A DNA stretch of 64,000 bases. Origin: Lactiplantibacillus mudanjiangensis (GTDB lineage Bacteria > Bacillota > Bacilli > Lactobacillales > Lactobacillaceae). The stretch lies in NCBI RefSeq assembly GCF_005405385.1, contig NZ_BJDY01000002.1, positions 434,001-498,000 of the forward strand, written 5' to 3'. A program made the translations under genes and the position numbers. The notes under the pieces were generated by a model, which made no database searches, had not been told where the DNA came from, and saw only the letters and a list, made by a program, of their open reading frames with translations. Positions 54,864-63,331 of the stretch are shown piece by piece; positions within the stretch are counted from its first letter, which is position 1, and every line of letters starts with the position of its first letter.

Positions 54864-54910
54864 ACCCGTTGTGATTAATCATTACTAATCACAACGGGTT
54901 TGGTATTATT
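54864..54910. terminator. Terminator of the LysR gene
   Basis: ACCCGTTGTGATTA (54864-54877) pairs with TAATCACAACGGGT (54886-54899), followed by a T-rich stretch. It may also serve the converging membrane-protein gene. Confidence 0.8.
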
Positions 54911-54968
54911 TTTAAGATTTTTTATGACGTGATGAACCAAATATACGTATAAATATTAGTTAGCCTTT

Positions 54969-55487
54969 TCAATAATAGACACCGTAATTCAGCATGTATA
55001 TCATATAGGTTAGACTCATAACCATCTCCGCAACAAGCGCACTCTTAAATAACGCCATCCTTACTTTAAAAACATCTTTAGAAGCTAATGTAAATTCTTT
55101 ATTTGCTGATGCATGTTCTTCCCAATATTTTCTTTGCATGTAGGCCGCCCTGCTAGACCACCACGCTAATATATATATAAAACAGGCGATCACCGCCGTT
55201 TCAATTGGATACCCGTAGGCCATCACATAAAATTGACCAACAGTCGTTAGAACAACCAATATACCTATAATCGTGTAGCCAATGAACGCTTTACGAATTT
55301 TTTCATCATTCTTAACTGGCTCCCAGATATACTGCTTCCGAACACTCAGTCTTGCTTTAAAATGTAATCGTCCGACTGTAATATGGAAACTCCGAAAAAA
55401 CGTCAAAATGATAGTTACTACGATAAAATACATGATCACCATCGCAAGAATACAACTTAATATCATTGCTAGAATCCTATCCTGCAT
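54969..55487 (-). CDS. Four-helix membrane protein, paralogue 3
   Basis: 172 residues. Helices at about 9-30, 72-90, 95-113 and 145-165. The segment YMQRKYWEEHASANKEFTLASKDVFK before the last helix corresponds to FQYKYWLKHEPSDFTLLAQDKF in the 56.3-kb protein. No known family was recognised. ATG 55487 follows GGGAG. Third of three related genes downstream of the lysin-like gene. Confidence 0.65.
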   Translation of the reverse strand: MQDRILAMILSCILAMVIMYFIVVTIILTFFRSFHITVGRLHFKARLSVRKQYIWEPVKNDEKIRKAFIGYTIIGILVVLTTVGQFYVMAYGYPIETAVIACFIYILAWWSSRAAYMQRKYWEEHASANKEFTLASKDVFKVRMALFKSALVAEMVMSLTYMIYMLNYGVYY

Positions 55488-55587
55488 CACTCATTCTCCC
55501 TTCAAAATTACAATTGCTGTCCAGTTCAAAGAACCAAATAAAAACTGTCAAACATTATTTAATCCTTTTAAATTCATTCCAAAGAAA

Positions 55588-55616
55588 AACGGCCAGTATC
55601 TAAACCGACCGTTTTA
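55588..55616 (-). terminator. Terminator after membrane paralogue 2
   Basis: On the minus strand AAAACGG and CCGTTTT pair around a 16-nt loop, with T-rich sequence after. Confidence 0.55.
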
Positions 55617-55636
55617 GCTCAGTCACCAATTTCAGA

Positions 55637-56134
55637 TCAATATATACCAATGATAATTTGGACAACCCAAAATGTGACCGCTGGTGTAAGAAAAAGCAAC
55701 CATATTAACAATAATCGAATGATTCTGAGCGTAATAATCAGCCTGAATCTTTTTCTGTCAACTAGATCTACTGAAGTAACAGGTTTTTCATCCCAATGAT
55801 TGTAACGATAGCTTATTGGAATTACAGTTAAACCAAATTGGCATAACGGGATAAACGAAACTACCAGAAAGGCTAGAATCCACTTGTGCAAAAATATTAA
55901 TGCGATATATGCTAAAAGTAAACCAAGTATTATTAACCCAGAAACTAGGCCACAGCGTCCCACTATTGGATTCATTTGTTTAACATCAACAAGGATTTGC
56001 CGCTTGAAATTTCGATCACCATTATTATGATTAACCTTAAAGATATTTCCAATAACTAGTAAGAACACTGAAATAATGATTAAACTAATAATATCTAGTC
56101 CCATTAAAATAAAGAGCCATGTAAAAACTAACAT
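55637..56134 (-). CDS. Four-helix membrane protein, paralogue 2
   Basis: 165 residues with helices at about 5-28, 65-82, 85-103 and 135-158. A basic cytosolic loop (KVNHNNGDRNFKRQILVDVKQ) and a pre-helix-4 segment YRYNHWDEKPVTSVDLVDRKRFR follow the layout of the neighbouring paralogues. GAGGAG precedes the ATG. No family was recognised. Confidence 0.65.
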   Translation of the reverse strand: MLVFTWLFILMGLDIISLIIISVFLLVIGNIFKVNHNNGDRNFKRQILVDVKQMNPIVGRCGLVSGLIILGLLLAYIALIFLHKWILAFLVVSFIPLCQFGLTVIPISYRYNHWDEKPVTSVDLVDRKRFRLIITLRIIRLLLIWLLFLTPAVTFWVVQIIIGIY

Positions 56135-56326
56135 AACATCTCCTCTTGTCGATAGTTGTTCAAGAATACTTTTAGCTAGTACCTGCTTAAATCAAAACCT
56201 TTTACCAGGCACCAGTGTGAACACTGTACGAGAAAGTTCCTTTCAATGATCTCAGCCTTATTGATGATATTATTATGGACCACTACTCCACCACGAACAA
56301 ACTAGCAATCAGCCATATAACGCTAC

Positions 56327-56863
56327 CTAATAACCCATGATTTTTGAAATTATCGCTACAAAGATCGCTAGAAACTGCTCATAGAAAACTGCTGGTAGTA
56401 AAAAGAGCCCTATCACACATGCCGTAAGAATAACTCGTAAAATGATAAATTTAGAAAACTTATCTTGCGCTAGTAACGTAAAGTCAGAAGGCTCATGCTT
56501 TAACCAATATTTATATTGAAAACTTGGCAGCATAACTCCTAAAAACGGGTATAAGGCGGCTGCTAATGCAATTAATCCCATAGAAAGTACAAAATGATCT
56601 AACACCATTGCAAACAAGGCAAAAAGATAGATCAGAATTGATAAGATACCACCATAAATACTCGTTCTAAATAATCGATTATGCTTATACTCAGCAAGTG
56701 GTCCAGCAGCGATAGTGCGTTTAACCTGCTTTTTTTCAGTTCGGTTCAAGTTATCTCCGGGTTTAAAAACTTTAGGCGTTATTAAATCAATTATTGTCAT
56801 AACTATTATCACTACCAATAAGAATAGCCAAACACTTAGTAATGTTATTGATGCTGTATTCAC
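56327..56863 (-). CDS. Four-helix membrane protein, paralogue 1
   Basis: 178 residues with helices at about 7-28, 68-90, 92-112 and 142-165. The first cytosolic loop reads ITPKVFKPGDNLNRTEKKQVK, and FQYKYWLKHEPSDFTLLAQDKF precedes helix 4. GTG start with AAAGGAG at 8 bp. It lies 200 bp downstream of the lysin-like gene. No family was recognised. Confidence 0.65.
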   Translation of the reverse strand: MNTASITLLSVWLFLLVVIIVMTIIDLITPKVFKPGDNLNRTEKKQVKRTIAAGPLAEYKHNRLFRTSIYGGILSILIYLFALFAMVLDHFVLSMGLIALAAALYPFLGVMLPSFQYKYWLKHEPSDFTLLAQDKFSKFIILRVILTACVIGLFLLPAVFYEQFLAIFVAIISKIMGY

Positions 56864-57062
56864 AATTGTCTCCTTTCTATATACTATTATCTTTTGTTCG
56901 AGCTATGCTACTATTTAAATAATGTACAACTAGTTTCGTATTTATGACTATTTTGGCAATTTTTATACTTACTTCTGTTTAAAATGCTCATTATCTTTTA
57001 CAACAACCGTATCAAATTAACACTAATTATATTTTCCGGTCTTTCCTTGCCTTGATAATTAA

Positions 57063-59270
57063 CTAGATTGCCCCAACCGCTAGTGCAACAGCATCCACCA
57101 AGTAACCTACAACAAATGTGCCGCTCGCAATAAGTCCGGCTATAGCAATCGCACCAATTGCTAAACCAACCACAACTGCCGCACCTTCCATAATTCTTAC
57201 AGCATCTCCCTGTATCTCAGTCAATGCAGAATTATGCGCATCAGCTTCGGTGGCCGTAATCCAGTCCGGCAAGGGCGTAATAATTGAATGAAAACTTACT
57301 ACTAAAGTGATTTCATATTCAATTTCATACGTTTTACCATTATTACTTTCATGTTCAAAGGTCGAATCAAGTTTAAACGTAATAGTAGTTGCCGTTGCAC
57401 TTACATCTATCTTATTCTTTATCTCACCGTTTTTTATAACAGATCCAACACTATCTAAAGAAGCAGTAACCGCCGTATCTGTAAAACCGGCAGTATTTTC
57501 TGTTAGCAGCTGAGAAATATCATCTCCAAGATCTACATGAACAGATCCATCATTTACGTTATACGTGACCGAAGTATCGCCATCGTCGTCACTAATACTA
57601 CCCTCAAGATCAACCTTTAATGATAGATCCATCGCCGGCGTCGTCACTTTATATTCTTCACTGGTTGCTTCAATTTTAACGTCTTTCACGAAATTGAAAA
57701 TACTATCTGTATCTCCCAAATCTGAAATGATTTCATTGATTTTTGCTAAATCATCAGCGCCACCAACAGCACCACCGGCTGTAAAATCACTAACCGCAGT
57801 CGAGCGACTACTATTAGAAGCCACCTTATCAATATAAAAGTCATCGAAAGCCACTTCACTGAATTGATCAAAAGCCCATTCAGTAGGCATCGCGAATCCA
57901 AGGTTACCTGAGAAACCAGTCGACATGTCAGAGACAAACGCTTTTTCCGCTAAACCATCAGTAATAATCGTATTGACAACGTTTCGAGTGGCGTAAATAC
58001 CGACATTAAAGTCAAAGCCAGCAATTCCACTGGCGACACCAGTGAAATATGGTGCAATTGTTCCCGCAATATCGCCATCTTGAATATCAACATCAACGGC
58101 AAAGTAAATAATCGCGTCATCTGGGAAACCTAATTCCATTGCAGCTAAGCCAGCTTTACGACCATCACTTTTTCCTTTAGCTTCCGTAAAATAGTCTTCT
58201 GAGTCAGAAGCACCATCTTGATAAATTGGAAAAATCTTCAAACCAGCATCAGTGAGTGTACTAATTTCAGTAGTGGTAAGATTTTTAGCAACTTCATTAT
58301 CACCAGTGCCGGCCGTTCCAGTCAAATAGCGGCCAACATATTCATAACCAGCAGTATTTAACGCAGCGGCTTCACTTGCATTAATTTGATGTGACGTATC
58401 ACACGCAACCGCCGCACGATTAGGATTACCGGCCGAAGTTAACAGACTCATAAAGACATCTAATCCGGCCGAAGCACCTGACGTCGATGGCAAGGCCATA
58501 TCAGTTTCAAAAGTTGACACCGCACTAGAGACATCTAGTGAATAAGTCCCATCAAAATCGCCCGTGTAGGTTTGGTTATTAACGTATAATCCCCATTGCA
58601 AGATACGAACAAAGTTATTAGTATCACCTTCATAGACCGTTGGCGTTAACTCTTGCGTCATTGGACCATACGTACCAGAAGCCGTGTCGGTATCCAATCC
58701 TTCTTCGGCTTGTAACGCATATAAAAGGGCTGTATTCGTATCACGTTGATAGATCCCATCACACGGCAAGATGCCAGTATAAGCTAAGTAGTCGTGATTA
58801 AGTTGTTGCTGCATGGTCCGAATCTTTTCATAACCATCAGCCACCAACGTAAAGGCCGACATATTAAGTAAAGCGGCCATAAATTGTGAATTAAGTGTCC
58901 CAGAAGTATCACTCAATCCGGCATATTCTTTCATCGTTGATACCGCAGATTCAGTATCCGAAGAAAACTCACCATCAAACGCGACTGGATCAATCCCTTT
59001 ACACCAGAACCCACCTTGAATAATGTAGGCGATATTGCCAGAATAACCAGGAACGATCTCATCAGCAATTTCATCAAAAAGACTTGCAGTCGTTGGCCCA
59101 AAATTATCAACTAGGTCGGTGATGCCCAATTCGTGTTGCAGTGCACGAGTTAATCCATAAACGGTATCCCAGCCTGTAAAGCCATCTTCGGGAACGCTAC
59201 CAAAACCAGAAACATCACCATATGTGGCGTTCAACCACTTCTGCGTTTCTAAAACCAATTGATCTGCCAT
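57063..59270 (-). CDS. Signal-less DUF1906 glycoside-hydrolase-like protein with PGBD-like repeats and a hydrophobic tail
   Basis: 735 residues. The N-terminal 285 hold about four peptidoglycan-binding-like repeats (ETQKWLNATYG.., YIIQGGFWCKG.., IRTMQQQLNHDYLAYTG.., VRILQWGLYVNNQTYTG..). At about 288-500 comes a DUF1906/Rv2525c-like TIM-barrel domain: VACDTSHQIN, YEYVGRYLTG, LKIFPIYQ, IIYFAVDVD, VGIYATRNVV. A beta-rich region follows, and the C-terminal 45 residues are Gly/Ala-rich and hydrophobic. No signal peptide or wall anchor. ATG 59270 with AGGAGG. Export must use another route, or the tail acts in the membrane. Confidence 0.82.
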   Translation of the reverse strand: MADQLVLETQKWLNATYGDVSGFGSVPEDGFTGWDTVYGLTRALQHELGITDLVDNFGPTTASLFDEIADEIVPGYSGNIAYIIQGGFWCKGIDPVAFDGEFSSDTESAVSTMKEYAGLSDTSGTLNSQFMAALLNMSAFTLVADGYEKIRTMQQQLNHDYLAYTGILPCDGIYQRDTNTALLYALQAEEGLDTDTASGTYGPMTQELTPTVYEGDTNNFVRILQWGLYVNNQTYTGDFDGTYSLDVSSAVSTFETDMALPSTSGASAGLDVFMSLLTSAGNPNRAAVACDTSHQINASEAAALNTAGYEYVGRYLTGTAGTGDNEVAKNLTTTEISTLTDAGLKIFPIYQDGASDSEDYFTEAKGKSDGRKAGLAAMELGFPDDAIIYFAVDVDIQDGDIAGTIAPYFTGVASGIAGFDFNVGIYATRNVVNTIITDGLAEKAFVSDMSTGFSGNLGFAMPTEWAFDQFSEVAFDDFYIDKVASNSSRSTAVSDFTAGGAVGGADDLAKINEIISDLGDTDSIFNFVKDVKIEATSEEYKVTTPAMDLSLKVDLEGSISDDDGDTSVTYNVNDGSVHVDLGDDISQLLTENTAGFTDTAVTASLDSVGSVIKNGEIKNKIDVSATATTITFKLDSTFEHESNNGKTYEIEYEITLVVSFHSIITPLPDWITATEADAHNSALTEIQGDAVRIMEGAAVVVGLAIGAIAIAGLIASGTFVVGYLVDAVALAVGAI

Positions 59271-59410
59271 GTGCAAAAACCTCCTGTAAATTAATTTACT
59301 GATCTAACAAGTTTATTATGTGACTGCGTTTACGCATTAACAAGTTAAGTCAAAGAAACATGGCAAAAAAGTCAAAAGATCATCATATTTTACGAACAGA
59401 TGACATGACA

Positions 59411-59452
59411 CAAAAAGCCACCCAAAATTGATTCATCAATTCCAAGTGACTT
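59411..59452 (-). terminator. Terminator of the 7TM protein gene
   Basis: On the minus strand 59436-59451 pairs with 59416-59431 (about 16 bp with G-T pairs) and is followed by TTTTTG. Confidence 0.75.
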
Positions 59453-59462
59453 AGTTAACATC

Positions 59463-60260
59463 CTACCAAATAGATTTCTTTCCATTTGGTAAGACTTTTG
59501 GCTTATCCGGCAAACGATGTAAGACCAGTAGTGACCGGATTGAAAAGGCAATCGCGACCACCCCAACAACATAGAACCACGGATTGTTCTGAACACTAAA
59601 ATATGAACTGACCGCAGCCCACATGTTCGTTGGTAAAAACGAGTTGATCGTCCCAATCATAATGACAATTGCTAACCCTTTTGACGCGCCTAATTGCGTG
59701 CCGCGCTTTTCCCAATACAGTCCAGGCATTATGCCCATCAAAATATTGGTGAAGATATACCATTTAAGCATTGCGGGATCATTCATGAAGATTCTAAACA
59801 AGTTAACTGTCGGAATCATCACGACTAACCAACCAGCCACGCGCCACCAAGCATCACGTACGGTGACATCTTTACCCCAGATTTCTTCACGTTCTACATA
59901 GACGCACTTGACCAAATTATAAACTTCAAACAAGGTCCACACGACTTCGGCCACCGCCGCAAACTGGAAAATCCAGAAACCACCAACGGCATGCGATGCG
60001 GTGGCGAATACGAAGATTCCCATCGAATCAATCGCAAAATAATACGAATGCATCAAAAAGTTATATGGCGACTTACCCTCCCGATTAACCAAGCGAAAAC
60101 TATAAATATACTCAACAAAGCCAATCGCAAAGGTTAACCCTGCGACACAAAAAGTCGACCAAAAGTGCGGATTGCTCGTACTAAAAGCCCTCACAAAATC
60201 CTGTAATTGATACGTAGTGCCATGATACGTTGCAAATAAACTATCTAAAAATTGCCACAT
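59463..60260 (-). CDS. Hypothetical multi-pass membrane protein
   Basis: 265 residues, about seven membrane helices (for example FCVAGLTFAIGFVEYIYSF, VAGWLVVMIPTVNLFRIF, WFYVVGVVAIAFSIRSLLVL), rich in Trp, Phe and Tyr. ATG 60260 follows AAGGAGC. It is divergent from a TetR gene and probably controlled by it. The family was not recognised; similar proteins in lactobacilli are annotated only as membrane proteins. Confidence 0.65.
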   Translation of the reverse strand: MWQFLDSLFATYHGTTYQLQDFVRAFSTSNPHFWSTFCVAGLTFAIGFVEYIYSFRLVNREGKSPYNFLMHSYYFAIDSMGIFVFATASHAVGGFWIFQFAAVAEVVWTLFEVYNLVKCVYVEREEIWGKDVTVRDAWWRVAGWLVVMIPTVNLFRIFMNDPAMLKWYIFTNILMGIMPGLYWEKRGTQLGASKGLAIVIMIGTINSFLPTNMWAAVSSYFSVQNNPWFYVVGVVAIAFSIRSLLVLHRLPDKPKVLPNGKKSIW

Positions 60261-60292
60261 TTTATACACGCTCCTTCAACTCAACTAAAGCT

Positions 60293-60321
60293 TTGTGTAT
60301 TAGCATAAGCTTTTATATAAT
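60293..60321 (+). promoter_or_regulatory. Promoter of the TetR gene at 60.4 kb
   Basis: TTGTGT, 17 bp, TATAAT. The region repeats GTGTATTA directly (60295-60302 and 60349-60356) and carries a TAAAGCTT/AAGCTTTT near-dyad (60286-60315), possible operators. Confidence 0.55.
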
Positions 60322-60377
60322 GGCTTTAGCATCATTTTTAATAAAAGTGTGTATTAACTAATGAAAAGGTGATTTTT

Positions 60378-60917
60378 TTGGATCAACGCGTTATCAAAAC
60401 CAAACAGGCCTTAACAACGGCATTGTTTAGCCTCTTACAAACACAAACCATCGACACCATTACCGTAACCGCCCTGTGCCGTACTGCCAAGATCAATCGA
60501 CGAACATTTTACATTCACTACGATCATGTCAGTGACATTTTTGAAGACTATCAATTACAACTCGCTGATCAAGTCGCGAATTCACTAGCTGGTGAACGGC
60601 ACAATCTCAACAATCTCGTACAGACCTTTGATAAAATCCTGATGGCCAATTTTGACGGCTTTAAGTACCTTTGTTTAAACCGCCAACAACACCACTTAGT
60701 TGAAGATTTACAACAAATGCTATTCGAGACGCTCTGTGATACCTTATTAACTTCACAGGCTGCCCCTACTGATAGCTTGATCTTGAGTGCTTTAGCTTCG
60801 GGTCTCATTAATACCTATGTCTATTGGTTTAGTCATGATGATCAGATCACATATGACGCCTTGACTGAAACCAATCAGCAGCTCGTTAAAACCCAAGTCG
60901 CATTACTAACCAAATAA
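60378..60917 (+). CDS. TetR family regulator
   Basis: About 179 residues. Helix-turn-helix at about 6-50 (KTKQALTTALFSLLQTQTIDTITVTALCRTAKINRRTFYIHYDHVSDIF), and a C-terminal domain of the DhaS-like type (YVYWFSHDDQITYDALTE). TTG 60378 at 8 bp from AAAAGGTG is the best start; the GTG at 60369 overlaps the binding site. Divergent from the 7TM gene. Confidence 0.87.
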   Translation: MDQRVIKTKQALTTALFSLLQTQTIDTITVTALCRTAKINRRTFYIHYDHVSDIFEDYQLQLADQVANSLAGERHNLNNLVQTFDKILMANFDGFKYLCLNRQQHHLVEDLQQMLFETLCDTLLTSQAAPTDSLILSALASGLINTYVYWFSHDDQITYDALTETNQQLVKTQVALLTK

Positions 60918-60954
60918 TGACGGTCACCTCAACTGGCGATCGTCATTATTTTTA
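60914..60954. terminator. Terminator between TetR and PhlG-like gene 2
   Basis: AATGACG (60916-60922) pairs with CGTCATT (60941-60947), followed by ATTTTT. Confidence 0.65.
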
Positions 60955-60964
60955 CACACTAATT

Positions 60965-61735
60965 TTAGCCATTGGCAACCGCGTATTTCACCATTTCGGA
61001 AAATTCAACCGCTAAATGCCACTTGTGACCATTGATAATTTCAGTTGGAGTGGCCGATGGCAGATAGGCGGCTAAGATCGCATCAAACCCGTTCGCCGTT
61101 GGTCGAATTTGGTGATACGCTCGCCAGCCACGGCCAAGATCATCGTCATCACTTGCTAATGCCACATAGCCACCCATCTGAATGGGATATGATGGATCAG
61201 GCGTTGTTGGTTTAAAATCACCTTTTTCTGGATACAGTGTCATTTCGGTCGGTTCACCAAAACAGCCAAATGTTTCAATAATATGTTGACCCGTAACCGT
61301 ATTACCGACTGAGTAAAAGTGTTCGGGATTAATAATCGCCGCAAAAACACTACCGAGTTCCGCACCCATGACTTTTTGTAATTGTGGCATCGTGATACCT
61401 TCCACGTGCATCATAACTTGCCCTTCTTGTAAGTCGGCCGTACCGTTCGACTTAGCCGCTACATCCTTCCAAAACCGATCCGAACTCGCCAGTGGTGATT
61501 GATACAAAGCCTTCATCTCAGCCAAATCTGCATATTTTGCTTTAGTGGTTAGTAGTAATTGTTTAGCGTCAGAATAAGAGAGCCAGTTAATTTCCGTATG
61601 CGATTCGGCAATAGCTGCGCCCAACGTTTTCATTTCATTTAAGACATGCTTGATCCGACTTTCTTGGACCTTCGCCAATTCTGCTTGCGTTACCGGGGTC
61701 CCATCAATGGTAACTTCAATTTTTAATTCAGTCAT
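60965..61735 (-). CDS. PhlG-like (DAPG hydrolase-like) protein, copy 2
   Basis: About 256 residues, paralogous to the 37.2-kb protein. It keeps the same ligand order: INPEHFYSVG, IIETFGCFGEP and GHKWHLAVEF (HxxxE). It also shares LNEMKTLGA near the N-terminus and RAYHQIRPTANGF before the last motif (HQFRPSATGF in copy 1). ATG 61735 with AAGGAG at 8 bp is preferred over GTG 61744. It is divergent from a TetR gene related to that of copy 1. Confidence 0.6.
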   Translation of the reverse strand: MTELKIEVTIDGTPVTQAELAKVQESRIKHVLNEMKTLGAAIAESHTEINWLSYSDAKQLLLTTKAKYADLAEMKALYQSPLASSDRFWKDVAAKSNGTADLQEGQVMMHVEGITMPQLQKVMGAELGSVFAAIINPEHFYSVGNTVTGQHIIETFGCFGEPTEMTLYPEKGDFKPTTPDPSYPIQMGGYVALASDDDDLGRGWRAYHQIRPTANGFDAILAAYLPSATPTEIINGHKWHLAVEFSEMVKYAVANG

Positions 61736-61866
61736 ACCAATCACTCCTTAGGTTTTTGATGAGATTATCATAACCAAAATAACGTTAAATCAGAACCACG
61801 ATATTAAGATGTTTGTTGTGTTAAACTACAAGTGTTGGAAAAGTAATTAAAAAAGGAGTTGTTTCC

Positions 61867-62409
61867 ATGGCTGATCATCGTTATCAACGTACCGACAATG
61901 ACATTAAACGGGTCTTCTTAGCTAGTCTACAAACGACCGCATTTGATCAAGTCAGCATTACGCAACTCACCAAAAGTTGTTTAATCGACCGATCAACATT
62001 TTACGCTCATTATGACAGTCTATATACCTTGGCTCAGGCTGTCATCACCGATGTTATCAGTGATCTACAAACGACCCTAAAAACCAGCCTCGTGAAACAA
62101 CATGAGCCTGAATTTAATCACTATCAATACTTCCGTGACTCACTCGTTCGACTATTTAATGACAATAATGCAAAAATTATCTTATTACGCCAAATTAATT
62201 TAGGTCAAAATAGCTTTGATGCGCAATGTCGCCGTTTATTTAGTGACTACTATACACAAGTCTTCCATCTATCCGCTGACAACTTCACCATTTACTTATT
62301 GGTGAACCTTGCGATGAGTGATTTCGATTACATTTTGCAACATCAACGTGCACCTGAATTGGCTGAAATACGGTCCGGGTTAAAAGGCATTGAACGAATT
62401 TTTAACTAA
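61867..62409 (+). CDS. TetR family regulator (PhlG-like pair 2)
   Basis: 180 residues. Helix-turn-helix at about 11-55 (DIKRVFLASLQTTAFDQVSITQLTKSCLIDRSTFYAHYDSLYTL). The C-terminal domain resembles the TetR of pair 1 (RQINLGQNSFDAQ; SDFDYILQHQRAP). AAAAAGGAG precedes the ATG. Its stop lies 4 bp before the short mobile element, which separates it from its terminator. Confidence 0.88.
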   Translation: MADHRYQRTDNDIKRVFLASLQTTAFDQVSITQLTKSCLIDRSTFYAHYDSLYTLAQAVITDVISDLQTTLKTSLVKQHEPEFNHYQYFRDSLVRLFNDNNAKIILLRQINLGQNSFDAQCRRLFSDYYTQVFHLSADNFTIYLLVNLAMSDFDYILQHQRAPELAEIRSGLKGIERIFN

Positions 62410-62413
62410 CATT

Positions 62414-62706
62414 CTAAAGGTTGAAAGCTACTTTTTAGCAATAATCGTTGACATGATAAGCATTCATCGATCAAAACTAGTCATACTTGCCACCTGCCGT
62501 TCGCCCACATTGAGCCGGAACGCTGTGGACGACTTTTGAGACTAGCGGTTTTATCTAGGCTCAAAAGCGAGGTGGAAGCCCGCACTTTGGCTGGAACCGG
62601 TCCCCACAGCCGGCAGAATCACTGACTGGCGTAGGTGACAAATTTAATCCAACTTAAGTCAATGTTGGTAAGGTTTCGACCAATACATTTAACTTTCAAC
62701 CTTTAG
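62414..62706. mobile_element. MITE-like non-coding element, short copy (293 bp)
   Basis: Terminal inverted repeats CTAAAGGTTGAAAG (62414-62427) and complement (62693-62706). Flanks CTAACATT (62406-62413) and CTAACATC (62707-62714) are an 8-bp target duplication with one mismatch. It matches the 49.8-kb element in reverse orientation over both ends (about 80 bp each) and the central hairpin module, but lacks the extra 250 bp. No open frame. It again separates a TetR stop codon from its terminator. Confidence 0.88.
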
Positions 62707-62716
62707 CTAACATCCT

Positions 62717-62763
62717 AAAAAACAGTCGTTAGCACTACCATCTGAGCTAACGACTGTTTTTTT
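62717..62763 (+). terminator. Terminator, originally of the TetR gene
   Basis: AAAACAGTCGTTAGC pairs with GCTAACGACTGTTTT (15 bp), followed by further Ts. It now lies about 300 bp beyond the TetR stop. Confidence 0.88.
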
Positions 62764-62790
62764 AGGGCTCACAACAACCTCAAGCACAAG

Positions 62791-62819
62791 TTGACAAACT
62801 AAATTTTTAGCGATTTAAT
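62791..62819 (+). promoter_or_regulatory. Promoter of the MarR-YczE operon
   Basis: TTGACA, 17 bp, TTTAAT, 37 bp ahead of the MarR start codon. Confidence 0.65.
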
Positions 62820-62855
62820 GGATAAGTCCACTAATTTAAGCGAGGTATCTCATTT

Positions 62856-63305
62856 ATGGTCACAATTGCACCGTTTAACAAGTATATTGCTAGCATTTAC
62901 CGGCAATCAAAAAACGAGTTTAATCAACAAGTTGCTGCCTTGGATATCCGGGCGACTGAAGGTGATTTATTACTTTTCATCAGCGATCATCCCAATATCT
63001 CACAACGCCAAATTGCCCAACAGATGGTCTTAGATCCTAGTTTAGTTGCGCGGGATTTACGCGATCTCGTTACTCGGCAACTGGTCACTCGAACCGCCGA
63101 TCCCCACGATGGTCGTGCCCATTTAATTGCGCTAACCGTTTTGGGTCAGCAACAAGCCAATGAAATTCGCCAAGTTATGGCTAATTGGTGGGCGGCGTTG
63201 TTTGCGGCCACACCTAAAGCCGATGCGCAAACAACCAGTGACCAATTAGCCGCCATTTATGAGACCTTGCAAAACCGTTTGAGAGGAACTGATGCATCAC
63301 GTTAA
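62856..63305 (+). CDS. MarR family transcriptional regulator
   Basis: 149 residues. Winged helix at about 50-110 (NISQRQIAQQMVLDPSLVARDLRDLVTRQLVTRTADPHDGRAHLIALT). GCGAGG lies upstream of the ATG. It leads a two-gene operon with the membrane protein that starts near its stop codon, which it probably regulates. Confidence 0.9.
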   Translation: MVTIAPFNKYIASIYRQSKNEFNQQVAALDIRATEGDLLLFISDHPNISQRQIAQQMVLDPSLVARDLRDLVTRQLVTRTADPHDGRAHLIALTVLGQQQANEIRQVMANWWAALFAATPKADAQTTSDQLAAIYETLQNRLRGTDASR

Positions 63306-63331
63306 AGCTATTATCTTTTATTAAACATTAT

